Of a stretch of DNA of 64,000 nucleotides, positions 35,080 through 43,515 are shown piece by piece; position 1 is the first letter of the stretch; each line of letters begins with the position of its first letter. The notes beneath the pieces were generated by a model. The model was not told the DNA's origin and made no database searches. It saw nothing but the letters and a program-made list of their open reading frames with translations. Source of the DNA: Blautia sp. (GTDB taxonomy: Bacteria > Bacillota > Clostridia > Lachnospirales > Lachnospiraceae); assembly GCA_029257805.1 (NCBI GenBank), contig JARIAR010000054.1:1-64000 (forward strand), written 5' to 3'. The translations under genes were made by a program, and so were the position numbers.

Positions 35080-35971
35080 GTTTTTTTTGCTCTTCTTTCA
35101 TCCTTTCTCGATTAAGCATATCTCTTACCGATTCCTGAGCTTTCCGAAATTCCAACTCAAAATACGCATTTACCTCTGCCCCATACAGCATGAGATTCAT
35201 ACATATATACATCCACAGCATTACAAGGATCAAAGCCGTCACATTCCCATAAGTATTGCTGAACCCTGGAAAAATTTCAAAATACAAAGAAAAGAAATAA
35301 GAAAAAATCGACCAGGCTACCGCTGTAAGAAGTGCTCCCGGAACCTGACTTTTAAAAGTTGCTTTTCTATTTGGAAGAACACGATAAAGCACCAGAAACA
35401 CAAGAAATAATACAGTAAACACCAGTAGTGTCCTTGCTCCTATGATCTTCGCAATGATCCTCCCTAAAAACGGTACATATTTTGCCGCAACTGCCTGAAT
35501 TCTTTTCCCGAGGACAAGAAGAATCAGGCTGATAATAAGAGCGATCACAAACAACAGTGTATAAACCACTGCATATATTCTGGTAATCAACCAGTTACGG
35601 GTTTCTTTTACATGATAAATCGTATTCAACCCGTTCGTCATAGACTGAAGTCCTTTTCCGGCTGACCAGAGGGCGATCACTGCCGAAATAGGTACGATCG
35701 CCGAGCTTCTCTTATAAACATCCACCACAATATCAAGTACAAACCGCTGAAGATTCTGCGGAACAAAACTTATAATTGCATCACGCATGGTATTATATGT
35801 AAGCGGTGTATAACGGATCAATGTGGTAAGAAAAAGAACGAAAGGGATAAACGACATAATTAGAAAGTATGCCGCCTGAGCCGCATATGCTCCTATATGA
35901 TCCCTTTTTACTCTATCAACAAATCCCAATAATCTTTGTATAAGACTATGTTTTCCTTTTTTCTCTCTCAT
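35066..35971 (-). CDS. YihY/BrkB family membrane protein
   Basis: A 301-residue inner-membrane protein with about six membrane segments (for example AAYFLIMSFIPFVLFLTTLI and LLFVIALIISLILLVLG), the usual YihY topology. The conserved N-terminal AYAAQAAYFLIMSFIPF and mid-protein VIALWSAGKGLQSMTNGLN motifs identify it. The family was once called ribonuclease BN, wrongly; its function is unsettled. I start it at ATG 35971, six bases after AGGAG; two ATGs just upstream are possible. The C-terminal tail is charged and cytoplasmic. Confidence 0.9.
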   Translation of the reverse strand: MREKKGKHSLIQRLLGFVDRVKRDHIGAYAAQAAYFLIMSFIPFVLFLTTLIRYTPLTYNTMRDAIISFVPQNLQRFVLDIVVDVYKRSSAIVPISAVIALWSAGKGLQSMTNGLNTIYHVKETRNWLITRIYAVVYTLLFVIALIISLILLVLGKRIQAVAAKYVPFLGRIIAKIIGARTLLVFTVLFLVFLVLYRVLPNRKATFKSQVPGALLTAVAWSIFSYFFSLYFEIFPGFSNTYGNVTALILVMLWMYICMNLMLYGAEVNAYFELEFRKAQESVRDMLNRERMKEEQKKLDSK

Positions 35972-36053
35972 TCCCATCTCCTGCATCGCGCATTCAAGGA
36001 TTCTCCCCTTTCTGTATCATACCATGATTCCTCTGCTCTGACAAGTTCTTCCA

Positions 36054-37313
36054 TCACCCCCGACAAATTTCAACATTTTTAAAGAAATACTGTAAAATTT
36101 CTTCCCATGTATATCCATCCTCTGCCATTGCCCTGGCAGCTGTCTGACTCATTCCCACACCATGTCCATATCCGCCTCCCGTTACAATAAAACGCTCCCC
36201 TTCTTTTGTTTCCAGAGAAAAATATGCACTCGGGAGCAACTTCCCTCCATCTGTTGGTTTTTCCTCTTTTCCCATTAATACACCCTGATCCGGTGCAAGA
36301 AACTCTCTTATAGCATATTCATTGGAAATCTCTGTTTCTCCGGATTCTGTATATACACGAAGACCAATAACAGCTCCGCTCTCATTTTTTTTCACAATTT
36401 CAACCCCACCTAGACTTCCAGCACATCCTTCCAGCTGTTGCGCCCTTTTTTCTATAGTATCCCAGGAAATTTCTGTTTTCCATACTCTCCACGGCTCATC
36501 TGAATCGAATGTGCATTTAACACTTTTCAAATAAGGAGCCGCCGTTTCAGCTCCCCATATCTCATCTGTGCTTGTTGCTCCTGAAGAAGTAGAAAAATAA
36601 TATGCTTCTATTGGCGCTCCATTTTGACATAAAATTTTCCCTGCTGTTTCCTGTACTGCTTTCGAAGAACTATCCTGCCTTTCAATATTATTATATACCT
36701 GATAATTGACACTATCATCTACATCTGCACCATATTTTTCTAACGATTTCTCCTGCATCTGCTTCCAGGCATATGTCCTAGCGCAAACCGCCTGTGCTTT
36801 TAAAGCTTCCTCCGGATAAGAAGACGGCATTTCACTTGGCACAACCCCTTCCAGATACTCTTCCAGCGGCACCGTATTAATAAGGAGAAATCCCTGTGGT
36901 TTTTTCACAATTTTAAGATTTCCGGTATACACAGGATTTCCCTGGGACCGTTCAATAGAAGTCACTTTAATACCCTGTGCCCCTCCTTCAAATACACAGC
37001 ACAGATCCTCCTCTGTTCCATTTTCCGCATCAAAAACGTATTCCTGTCCCTCCCACCAAAGAGTTACTTTTGGGTGATAATATGACTGATATTGAGAATC
37101 CATAAGCAATACGCGAACAGACTCCTTCTGTATCTCTTGTTTTCTTTCTTTTGGGATCTGCGCTTTCTGCTCCGCACATGTTTCTGCGATCTTTTTTTCC
37201 TCCCCTGTCACACTTTCTTTTTCCACGTTCGTGGTATATGCGAAATTTAGAAGCGCAATCCAAACCAACATCACAAACAGCATTTTCCCATAAAAAAATC
37301 TGGTTTTCCTCAT
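36054..37313 (-). CDS. SpoIID/LytB domain protein
   Basis: A 419-residue protein with an N-terminal membrane anchor (residues 9-25, GKMLFVMLVWIALLNFA) and an extracytoplasmic SpoIID/LytB domain. The signature EYLEGVVPSEMPSSYPEEALKAQAVCARTYAW is split here as EYLEGVVPSEMPSSY (catalytic Glu) and EALKAQAVCARTYAW; the C-terminal part has GGGYGHGVGMSQTAARAMA. SpoIID is a lytic transglycosylase for peptidoglycan during engulfment; related LytB proteins help amidases. The start at 37313 has no good ribosome site and lies inside a hairpin (37301-37338), so translation may begin differently. A SigE-like promoter (-35 AATATT, -10 CATATAGT) precedes it. Confidence 0.87.
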   Translation of the reverse strand: MRKTRFFYGKMLFVMLVWIALLNFAYTTNVEKESVTGEEKKIAETCAEQKAQIPKERKQEIQKESVRVLLMDSQYQSYYHPKVTLWWEGQEYVFDAENGTEEDLCCVFEGGAQGIKVTSIERSQGNPVYTGNLKIVKKPQGFLLINTVPLEEYLEGVVPSEMPSSYPEEALKAQAVCARTYAWKQMQEKSLEKYGADVDDSVNYQVYNNIERQDSSSKAVQETAGKILCQNGAPIEAYYFSTSSGATSTDEIWGAETAAPYLKSVKCTFDSDEPWRVWKTEISWDTIEKRAQQLEGCAGSLGGVEIVKKNESGAVIGLRVYTESGETEISNEYAIREFLAPDQGVLMGKEEKPTDGGKLLPSAYFSLETKEGERFIVTGGGYGHGVGMSQTAARAMAEDGYTWEEILQYFFKNVEICRG

Positions 37314-37338
37314 ATAATACTATATGAAAAAAACCAGA
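37292..37338 (-). terminator. Terminator-like hairpin covering the SpoIID-type start codon
   Basis: On the minus strand TCTGGTTTTTTTCATATA, loop GTAT and TATATGAGGAAAACCAGA form an 18-bp stem with two G-U pairs, followed by seven T. It lies just after galM and would end its transcript, yet the ATG of the next gene is in the 3' arm and the T-run codes for its residues 6-7. Confidence 0.8.
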
Positions 37339-37344
37339 AAATAT

Positions 37345-38406
37345 TTATTCTTTTATATAAAACCGATAAGAAGTTACCGAACTATAACGTTCTCCCGCTT
37401 CCAAAATAGGAGAATGAAATCTTTCTTCATTCACAGCATTGGGCTCCACCTGTGTTTCCAAACAGAAACCACTGCGTTTTTCATATACATGTCCATTTTT
37501 TCCATGCTCGCCTTCTACAAAATTACCTGCATAAAATTGCACGCCCGGACAATCAGAAGATACCTCCATCAGAATACCACTTTCCTGACAATAAGCTTCT
37601 GCTATCAAACGCACATTTCCAGGCGCATAATTATCTGTAACAAAATTATGATCATACCCGCCTGTGTACTGAAGTTGGGAAAAGTCAGCCTCTATCTCCT
37701 GTCCTATAGGCTTCATTTTCAGGAAATCCATTGGTGTTCCTTCTACGGCTTCATTTTCACCCGTTGGGATTGAATGGCTGTCGCAAACAGGATTGTAGTA
37801 ATGCGCCCGAATACTCAGATACTGATTCAAAACATCTCCGCTTCCTTCTCCTGCCAGATTAAAATAAGAATGATTAGTCATATTTGCAATCGTATCTTTA
37901 TCCGAAACACCACTATAGAAAATCTTAAGTTCATTTTCTTCTGTGAATTCATACTTTACCGATACACGAAATTCTCCCGGAAATCCATTTTCTCCATCCG
38001 GACTAATACGAGAAAAAGTGACACTGTTTTTATCTTGTGCTATTTCCGAAACAGACCATACTTTTTTTTCAAACCCGTTGGGGCCACTGTGAAGATTATT
38101 ATCATTTTCATTTTTAGAAAGCAGTACCTCTTTTCCTAAAATTGAAAATTTCGCCCCTGCAATACGATTTCCACTTCTTCCAATGGTTGCACCAAAAAAA
38201 CACCCATTTGTTTCATAAGAAGAAGGATCCTCATATCCCAATACAACATCTGTTAATTTTCCATAACGATCCGGCACACACAGTTTTACCAGAATTGCCC
38301 CGAATTGAGTAACCTCCGCATATGCTCCTTTGTTATTTTCCAAACGATAAATACAAACTTCTTCTCCTGTAGAAAGTTCCCCGAATTTTCTTTCCGAAAC
38401 ACTCAT
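37345..38406 (-). CDS. galM: Aldose 1-epimerase (mutarotase)
   Basis: Interconverts alpha and beta anomers of galactose or glucose. It has 353 residues and a beta-sandwich galactose-mutarotase fold. The catalytic His is in NMTNHSYFNLAGEGSG, the Arg or Asn contacts are in FGATIGRSGNRIAGAKF and NNLHSGPNGF, and the catalytic Glu is near the C-terminal GFCLETQVEPNAVN. Good ribosome site AGGAGG. It is a single gene that ends in the hairpin above. No other galactose genes are adjacent. Confidence 0.95.
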   Translation of the reverse strand: MSVSERKFGELSTGEEVCIYRLENNKGAYAEVTQFGAILVKLCVPDRYGKLTDVVLGYEDPSSYETNGCFFGATIGRSGNRIAGAKFSILGKEVLLSKNENDNNLHSGPNGFEKKVWSVSEIAQDKNSVTFSRISPDGENGFPGEFRVSVKYEFTEENELKIFYSGVSDKDTIANMTNHSYFNLAGEGSGDVLNQYLSIRAHYYNPVCDSHSIPTGENEAVEGTPMDFLKMKPIGQEIEADFSQLQYTGGYDHNFVTDNYAPGNVRLIAEAYCQESGILMEVSSDCPGVQFYAGNFVEGEHGKNGHVYEKRSGFCLETQVEPNAVNEERFHSPILEAGERYSSVTSYRFYIKE

Positions 38407-38454
38407 CGTTTTTCCTCCTGTATCTCCTTTTTGTATTCTTTGCTTCCCTATAAA

Positions 38455-38676
38455 AAGAAAAGAGCCTAATGGCCCTGATATTTTAATTCTTCCCGGAATG
38501 CCGTTCCCTTCCTTTTGACGCCTAGCCTAAGCTAGGTGGGTATCCTCAACATACTTTCTGCCTTCCACGACAAGAGGCCTGACATCCAGCCTGCGATATT
38601 GGATTCCCTTCATGTCAATGTAGGTTCAAAAATAAAAGGGTGCTCGCACATTCCAGGATTTCTTTATTCTTTCTTT
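38455..38676 (-). ncRNA. ssrS: Structured RNA, probably 6S RNA
   Basis: There is no ORF here, but there is a strong promoter, a closing stem in which CCTGGAATG (38649-38657) pairs with CATTCCGGG (38492-38500), a region GAACCTACATTGACATG resembling the B. subtilis 6S bubble, internal hairpins (CCTAGC-TTAG-GCTAGG), and a terminator AGGGCC-ATTA-GGCTCT followed by TTTTC and more T at about 38450-38476. The transcript would be about 200-220 bases. A rod with one long closing stem and an open centre is the 6S design, which binds RNA polymerase holoenzyme. tmRNA, RNase P and SRP signature words are absent. The 6S name is a judgement, not a model match. Confidence 0.7.
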
Positions 38677-38681
38677 TAATT

Positions 38682-38710
38682 ATTATACTCTAGTATATGT
38701 TGTTTTTCAA
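38682..38710 (-). promoter_or_regulatory. Promoter of the 6S-like RNA
   Basis: Minus strand -35 TTGAAA (38705-38710), 17-bp spacer, perfect -10 TATAAT (38682-38687). Confidence 0.75.
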
Positions 38711-38747
38711 CATAAAATGTAGATTTCTTTATATTTTTTTATAAAAA

Positions 38748-38771
38748 TAGCACTGCCCGAAGGCAGTGCTC
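38748..38771 (-). terminator. pckA terminator
   Basis: GCACTGCC, tetraloop TTCG and GGCAGTGC, followed by TATTTTTAT on the minus strand, 16 bases after the pckA stop. Confidence 0.9.
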
Positions 38772-38785
38772 AAAATAACATATGA

Positions 38786-40477
38786 TTATTTTAATTCCTC
38801 TACAACCTTTTTAACTGCTTCAAGAGCTTCGTCCGGAAGTTTGTCATAGCCGTCTTTTGCTACAGCAAATTTTTCAACAGCATCTACACGATTTTCCATA
38901 GCACCCTTTAATGCAGCTTTGTAGTCTGCATCGTTAAGATCCGGAGTAAATCCTTCCCAATCCATTAACTCGATGTCAGTAAAGTTACCCCATTTATGGA
39001 ACTCAGCTTTTCCTTCTACGATTGCTTCAAGAATTCCAAGAGTATCTTTTGGCTGAACCTTTTTACCCATGAAATCACCAGTATTAATAATGTAGCAATC
39101 TACATCTTTTTCTTCTACCAGTTTTTTGAATTTTTCATAGTCATTTACAAGCGGATATGTTCTGAATGGGTTTGCATATGGTACGATACGCAGTGCATTT
39201 AAGTCTGTACCAGCTTTAACACGTTCAGCAGTAGAAGTCTTAGTTGCCAGAGTAGCACCCATAACAGATGCAAGTGCAGCACCTTTTACTTTTACTACTG
39301 GCGGGATTGTTGGGTCTTTCATGATCCAGAAGATTGCATTTACAGGTGCATCAATTCTGTCTACACGGTTTGGAGACCACAGTTTGGACTTCAGTGCACG
39401 ACCGTTTCCGTTACGGATATCCTCTGTTACAAGCTGAACTTTTCCATCTTCATCTAATGTAGCGGAGCAGTTCTGTGCAGATAACAGATACTGGTTATCC
39501 GGGCAGCCTGTTGGATAATCTGCTGTTTTATCAAAATAAGTAGGTTCAAGAGCGATGGAAGCACAAGTATCTGTATTGATAATAAATGCATCATCATGAA
39601 GAACCTTGATTTCATATTTGCCATTATGTTTTGCATGAGTAAGAGTAGATTTACCGGATCCGGATAAACCATATACAGATGCAACATATTTTCTTCCATC
39701 TTCAAGTAAATATTCTTTCTGTCCACCGTGGCAGGAAGCATATCCATTACGGTTTGCAATTGCCCATGCCATTGTAAGAGTACCTTTTTTATGCTCACCA
39801 AAGTATCTCATACCAAGAATACAAGCGCAGTTTTCGTCTGTATCAAAGTAGCACAGAGTCAGAGGATCGCTCAGGCAGCTGTAATCAACGTCTGGACGTT
39901 CTCTCGGAATCCACTGTGGATCAGAGAAAATGTAAATATCTGGTTCTTTTCCATCGCCAACTGCTTTGGATTCTTTATACATTTTCACATATTCATCAGA
40001 CATATACTGGAAATTCAGCATCCAGTTGTACATGATATTTTCTTCTCCTTCCGGAATAAGAAGGTGAGCTTTTACCATGAATTCTGGATCAAGTCCTACG
40101 AATACTTCTGCATGATACATTTTTTTCCAACGTGTTTCATAAACAGCGTCCATTGCTACCTTGTCCAGTTTTACACTGTCTACACCTGGCTCACCTTTGA
40201 TTCGGCGAGCTGCTGCGTAACGTCCGGTAACAGCACCGTCATTAAAAAGAAGAACCTTTGCATCTTTATCAAGACCAAATTCCTCTCCTCTGTAAACCGG
40301 CATATCTGTTACGATAGTTCCCGGAGAATTTTTAGCCAGTTCATAAGCCTGCTTTAAAGTATTTACTTTGACAACGTTGTTGCCATAAAAAGCTGCTTCA
40401 ATAATGGAGCGGGTTTTGGAAAATCCGACTTTGCCTTTTCCAATTTCATTAATTGGATAGTATGCTTTTGTTGACAT
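38786..40477 (-). CDS. pckA: Phosphoenolpyruvate carboxykinase (ATP)
   Basis: Interconverts oxaloacetate and phosphoenolpyruvate with ATP or ADP. It has 563 residues, slightly longer than the E. coli enzyme (540). The kinase P-loop is YGLSGSGKSTLTHA near residue 270, the second metal motif is LHDDAFIINTD, and the substrate Arg loop region and NTGDFMGKKV are also visible. In anaerobic Lachnospiraceae it may run in the CO2-fixing, ATP-forming direction; that is inference. It has a strong ribosome site (AAAGGAGG) and an inverted repeat over its promoter. Confidence 0.96.
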   Translation of the reverse strand: MSTKAYYPINEIGKGKVGFSKTRSIIEAAFYGNNVVKVNTLKQAYELAKNSPGTIVTDMPVYRGEEFGLDKDAKVLLFNDGAVTGRYAAARRIKGEPGVDSVKLDKVAMDAVYETRWKKMYHAEVFVGLDPEFMVKAHLLIPEGEENIMYNWMLNFQYMSDEYVKMYKESKAVGDGKEPDIYIFSDPQWIPRERPDVDYSCLSDPLTLCYFDTDENCACILGMRYFGEHKKGTLTMAWAIANRNGYASCHGGQKEYLLEDGRKYVASVYGLSGSGKSTLTHAKHNGKYEIKVLHDDAFIINTDTCASIALEPTYFDKTADYPTGCPDNQYLLSAQNCSATLDEDGKVQLVTEDIRNGNGRALKSKLWSPNRVDRIDAPVNAIFWIMKDPTIPPVVKVKGAALASVMGATLATKTSTAERVKAGTDLNALRIVPYANPFRTYPLVNDYEKFKKLVEEKDVDCYIINTGDFMGKKVQPKDTLGILEAIVEGKAEFHKWGNFTDIELMDWEGFTPDLNDADYKAALKGAMENRVDAVEKFAVAKDGYDKLPDEALEAVKKVVEELK

Positions 40478-40513
40478 ATAGTTTCCTCCTTTAAATTATC
40501 AAAAATCATTGTT

Positions 40514-40542
40514 ATTATCGCATTTTTCTTTATAAATGTCAA
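40514..40542 (-). promoter_or_regulatory. pckA promoter
   Basis: Minus strand -35 TTGACA (40537-40542), 17-bp spacer, -10 GATAAT (40514-40519). Confidence 0.75.
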
Positions 40543-40575
40543 TACTTTCACAAGCATATTGTACTGACATTTATA
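40531..40575. promoter_or_regulatory. 11-bp inverted repeat across the pckA -35
   Basis: TATAAATGTCA (40531-40541) and TGACATTTATA (40565-40575) are perfect complements in opposite orientation with centres 34 bp apart. One arm covers the -35 element, which suggests an operator; the 23-base gap could also form a loop in DNA or RNA. Confidence 0.55.
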
Positions 40576-40605
40576 CATGCTCATATTTCAATACTAAAAC
40601 ATCTT

Positions 40606-42096
40606 TTACCTAATTCCCAAAATATGCAAAACAGTTTCCGGCATATCTGAAACATTTACCACACAATCATGAAGAACCGGAGCTGTACGAATATCCTGTA
40701 CCGCTTTTGGAACCGGTACACCGGAAATCTCAGACAAACGATCTGCCAGAACGAAATCATCCGGCTCCTCCACTGTTTCCAAAATTCCTTTCATAACGCT
40801 TCTTGAAAATTTGTATGGACTTGCTGTGGAAGCAATCACAACAGGATGCGTATCACCTGTCGATTTTTCATATTTATCGTAAACCCCCGCAGCAACAGCT
40901 GTATGGGTATCCAATACATATCCACTTTGTTTGTACACTTTTGCAATTGTAGCTGCCGTCTCCTCTTCCGTACAGTAATTTCCATAAAAATCCGAAAGTT
41001 TCTCTTTCATTTCTTCTGTAATGGTATAAGCTCCTCCCTGATTTAGCCCATTCATTAACTCTGAACATATAGAAGCTTCCTGTCCTGAAATATAATAGAT
41101 CAAACGTTCCAGATTACTGGAAATTAAAATATCCATAGATGGAGAATTTGTCAAAATGAATTCTCTTCTTCTGTCATACGTCCCAGTAGAAAAGAAATCA
41201 TACAACACTTTATTTTCATTGGATGCACAAATAAGTTTATTTATAGGCAATCCCATCTGTTTCGCATAAAAAGCAGCCAGAATATTCCCAAAATTCCCGG
41301 TAGGAACCACAACATTTATTTCCTGCCCTTCTTTTATGCAGCCCTTTCTAATAAGAGAAGCATAAGCATAAACATAATATACAATCTGCGGTACAAGCCT
41401 TCCAATATTAATGGAATTGGCAGACGAAAACTGAAAGCCTTCTCGGTCAAGCAAAGATGCCATCTCTTTGTCATTAAACATTTCTTTTACAGCCGTCTGT
41501 GCATCATCAAAATTCCCGTGAATCCCCACTACATATGTATTATTTCCCTTCTGCGTTACCATCTGTTTTTCCTGCACCGGACTTACACCATTCTTAGGAT
41601 AAAAAACAATAATCTTTGTTCCCGGCACATCTGAAAAACCTGCCATGGCAGCTTTTCCGGTATCTCCTGATGTAGCAGTCAAAATTACAATTTCTTTTTT
41701 TATCTGGTTTTTCTTTGCTGCCGTTACCATAAGATGCGGCAAAATGGATAACGCCATATCTTTAAATGCAATTGTGGCCCCATGAAATAATTCCAGATAA
41801 TACCGTCCTCCTGCCTCTTTAAGCGGAGCAATTTCTTCTGTGTCAAATTTGGAATCATAGGCTTTTCGAATACAATCTTTTAATTCCTCTTCTGTAAAAT
41901 CCGTTAAAAAGCAACGCATCACCTCAAAGGCAACTTCCTGGTATGACATTTTAGATAATTTCTCCAGGGAAATATTCAGCTTTGGAATTTCTGTTGGCAC
42001 ATAAAGTCCTCCGTCCTCCGAAAGCCCTTTTAAAATTGCTTCAGAAGCTGTAATTGCCGCCTGTTTTCCTCGTGTACTCTTATATAAAACTTCCAT
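40606..42096 (-). CDS. thrC: Threonine synthase
   Basis: A PLP enzyme that makes threonine from O-phosphohomoserine. The 496-residue length is typical of the long (E. coli/yeast-like) class. The PLP Lys is in FHGATIAFKDMALS near residue 108, phosphate-binding ATSGDTGKAAM follows, and PTGNFGNILAAFYAKQMG is the cofactor-contact motif. The N-terminal YKSTRGKQAAITASEAILKG is the family start. It is a single gene with an extended -10 TGATATAAT about 60 bases upstream. It is not next to other Thr genes. Confidence 0.96.
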   Translation of the reverse strand: MEVLYKSTRGKQAAITASEAILKGLSEDGGLYVPTEIPKLNISLEKLSKMSYQEVAFEVMRCFLTDFTEEELKDCIRKAYDSKFDTEEIAPLKEAGGRYYLELFHGATIAFKDMALSILPHLMVTAAKKNQIKKEIVILTATSGDTGKAAMAGFSDVPGTKIIVFYPKNGVSPVQEKQMVTQKGNNTYVVGIHGNFDDAQTAVKEMFNDKEMASLLDREGFQFSSANSINIGRLVPQIVYYVYAYASLIRKGCIKEGQEINVVVPTGNFGNILAAFYAKQMGLPINKLICASNENKVLYDFFSTGTYDRRREFILTNSPSMDILISSNLERLIYYISGQEASICSELMNGLNQGGAYTITEEMKEKLSDFYGNYCTEEETAATIAKVYKQSGYVLDTHTAVAAGVYDKYEKSTGDTHPVVIASTASPYKFSRSVMKGILETVEEPDDFVLADRLSEISGVPVPKAVQDIRTAPVLHDCVVNVSDMPETVLHILGIR

Positions 42097-42205
42097 GATG
42101 ATCCCGCCTTTCTTTTCCCATATCCATATAACAATAAATCCTGTTAAGTGTTTCTCATTATATCATGGTCTTTCACAAAATACCACACTAAATTGTAACA
42201 AAGAA

Positions 42206-42240
42206 AAAAACAGACAGCTATAAACGCTATCTGTTTCTGC
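42206..42240 (-). terminator. Terminator after the SleB-type hydrolase
   Basis: Minus strand AAACAGATAGC, a short loop and AGCTGTCTGTTTTTTTC directly after the hydrolase stop. Confidence 0.85.
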
Positions 42241-42245
42241 TATCT

Positions 42246-43145
42246 TTATTGCACCAATGCACTCATTGGGCTTTTTTCGGAATTTTTCTCTCCGGATTCT
42301 TCCGGATAAGTATAAAATTCGTGAACACCATATTTAAATAAACGCTTCAGATCTTTTTCAAACCAGGAAACATTATGTTTTTCTGCTGCTGATTTCTGAA
42401 TAAAGAACAAAGCTCCCTCTGAATAATCTTTTCCTTCCAGAGCCTGCTTTACAGCCTCTCTTGTTTCCTCTGTAACTGTGACCTCATTAATACGTCCATC
42501 GTAAACCGGAGAAAATTGCGGCACACCATCTACATAATCCCATACAACTTCTGTAACGGTATTCGGGAAGCCTTCATGTTTTACTCTGTTCATGATAACA
42601 TTTGCCACAAGGGTTCTTCCCTTTATATCTTCTGTTCCAGCTTCTGCTTCCACAATACGAAGCAGTGTATCATAGTCTGCATCTGACATTATCTTTGGAG
42701 TTGCTGCTAAACTGCTGATCCGTGAATCCAGATCATTGATCGTCGTTTCCATCGAAGAACTTACGTTAAATTCAGCAACCTCTTTTTCGACATGTTTTAC
42801 CCTCTGACCTACCATGACCTCTTCACAGGATGTTCCAATTCTGTTAATTTTGCTTCCCGGAGCTGGTGTCTCCCGGACACCTGAGATAACTCCTGCAATT
42901 CCAGAAGGAACTTTCTCTACTTTGTTCCATGTTTCATCCGGCACAACTTCCTTATCCCCATTTTCAGAATCTGAAGCAGCGTATACCGGGCTTCGCCCCA
43001 CTACTACAATCTGAGGACCAACAGAAAGCACAACCGCCAGAAATGCGCAGGCTGTAAGCAATACAAAACTCCGCACAGAATCTTCTTTGGATTTTTGTTG
43101 CACTCCTCTTCCTGTAAGACCTATGTTTTCTTTTTTTGCTTTCAT
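42246..43145 (-). CDS. SleB-type cell wall hydrolase
   Basis: A 299-residue protein with one N-terminal membrane segment (about residues 24-45, VLLTACAFLAVVLSVGPQIV) and an extracytoplasmic hydrolase-2 domain at residues 155-265. The motif DTLLRIVEAEAGTEDIKGR with the catalytic Glu, then NVIMNRVKHEGFPNTVTEVV, matches SleB and CwlJ family lytic enzymes. It lacks a peptidoglycan-binding repeat. It could act in germination or general wall turnover. I start it at ATG 43145, nine bases after AAGGA; two ATGs just upstream are too close to that site. Confidence 0.88.
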   Translation of the reverse strand: MKAKKENIGLTGRGVQQKSKEDSVRSFVLLTACAFLAVVLSVGPQIVVVGRSPVYAASDSENGDKEVVPDETWNKVEKVPSGIAGVISGVRETPAPGSKINRIGTSCEEVMVGQRVKHVEKEVAEFNVSSSMETTINDLDSRISSLAATPKIMSDADYDTLLRIVEAEAGTEDIKGRTLVANVIMNRVKHEGFPNTVTEVVWDYVDGVPQFSPVYDGRINEVTVTEETREAVKQALEGKDYSEGALFFIQKSAAEKHNVSWFEKDLKRLFKYGVHEFYTYPEESGEKNSEKSPMSALVQ

Positions 43146-43225
43146 ACTTTTCATTCCTTGCATTTTTATTATGTTTCTTTTTCAACTTTTCTATATTTTG
43201 TAACATTTTCGTAATGTATGAGAAA

Positions 43226-43254
43226 ATTATATTTAATAAGCGTGGATATGTCAA
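43226..43254 (-). promoter_or_regulatory. Consensus promoter of the SleB-type gene
   Basis: Minus strand -35 TTGACA (43249-43254), 17-bp spacer, -10 TATAAT (43226-43231). Both hexamers are perfect sigma-A sequences. Confidence 0.85.
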
Positions 43255-43325
43255 GTAATTTTTATTGTTTTGTGGCATATTTTACCTATTTTCCGGAAAA
43301 ATATAACAGATTGAGATAAAAAAAG

Positions 43326-43412
43326 ACAAAAAAAGGACACACTTACGCTCTTTTCTAAAAGGTATCTTCCCGTTCCTCTTAAAAACAAATATCCTGTGTG
43401 TCCTTTTTCTTT
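43326..43412 (-). terminator. Long-loop hairpin after leuA
   Basis: AAAAAGGACACAC and GTGTGTCCTTTTTTT form the ends of a hairpin with a loop of about 53 bases containing smaller pairings. It probably ends leuA, but the loop is unusually large for a terminator. Confidence 0.6.
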
Positions 43413-43515
43413 TTCTTTTCTGTTTCCTTTATTATAATCTTCGTTTAGAATCCCGTCAAGAATATTCGTACCCACTTTTATGACAAGGAATTTTAAAAAA
43501 AGACATTATCTTTCC

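Noticed and set aside
38455..38676. tmRNA, RNase P RNA or SRP RNA
   Set aside because: No tag-peptide frame, no RNase P core words and no GGAA-type SRP tetraloop domain are visible; the closed rod fits 6S better.
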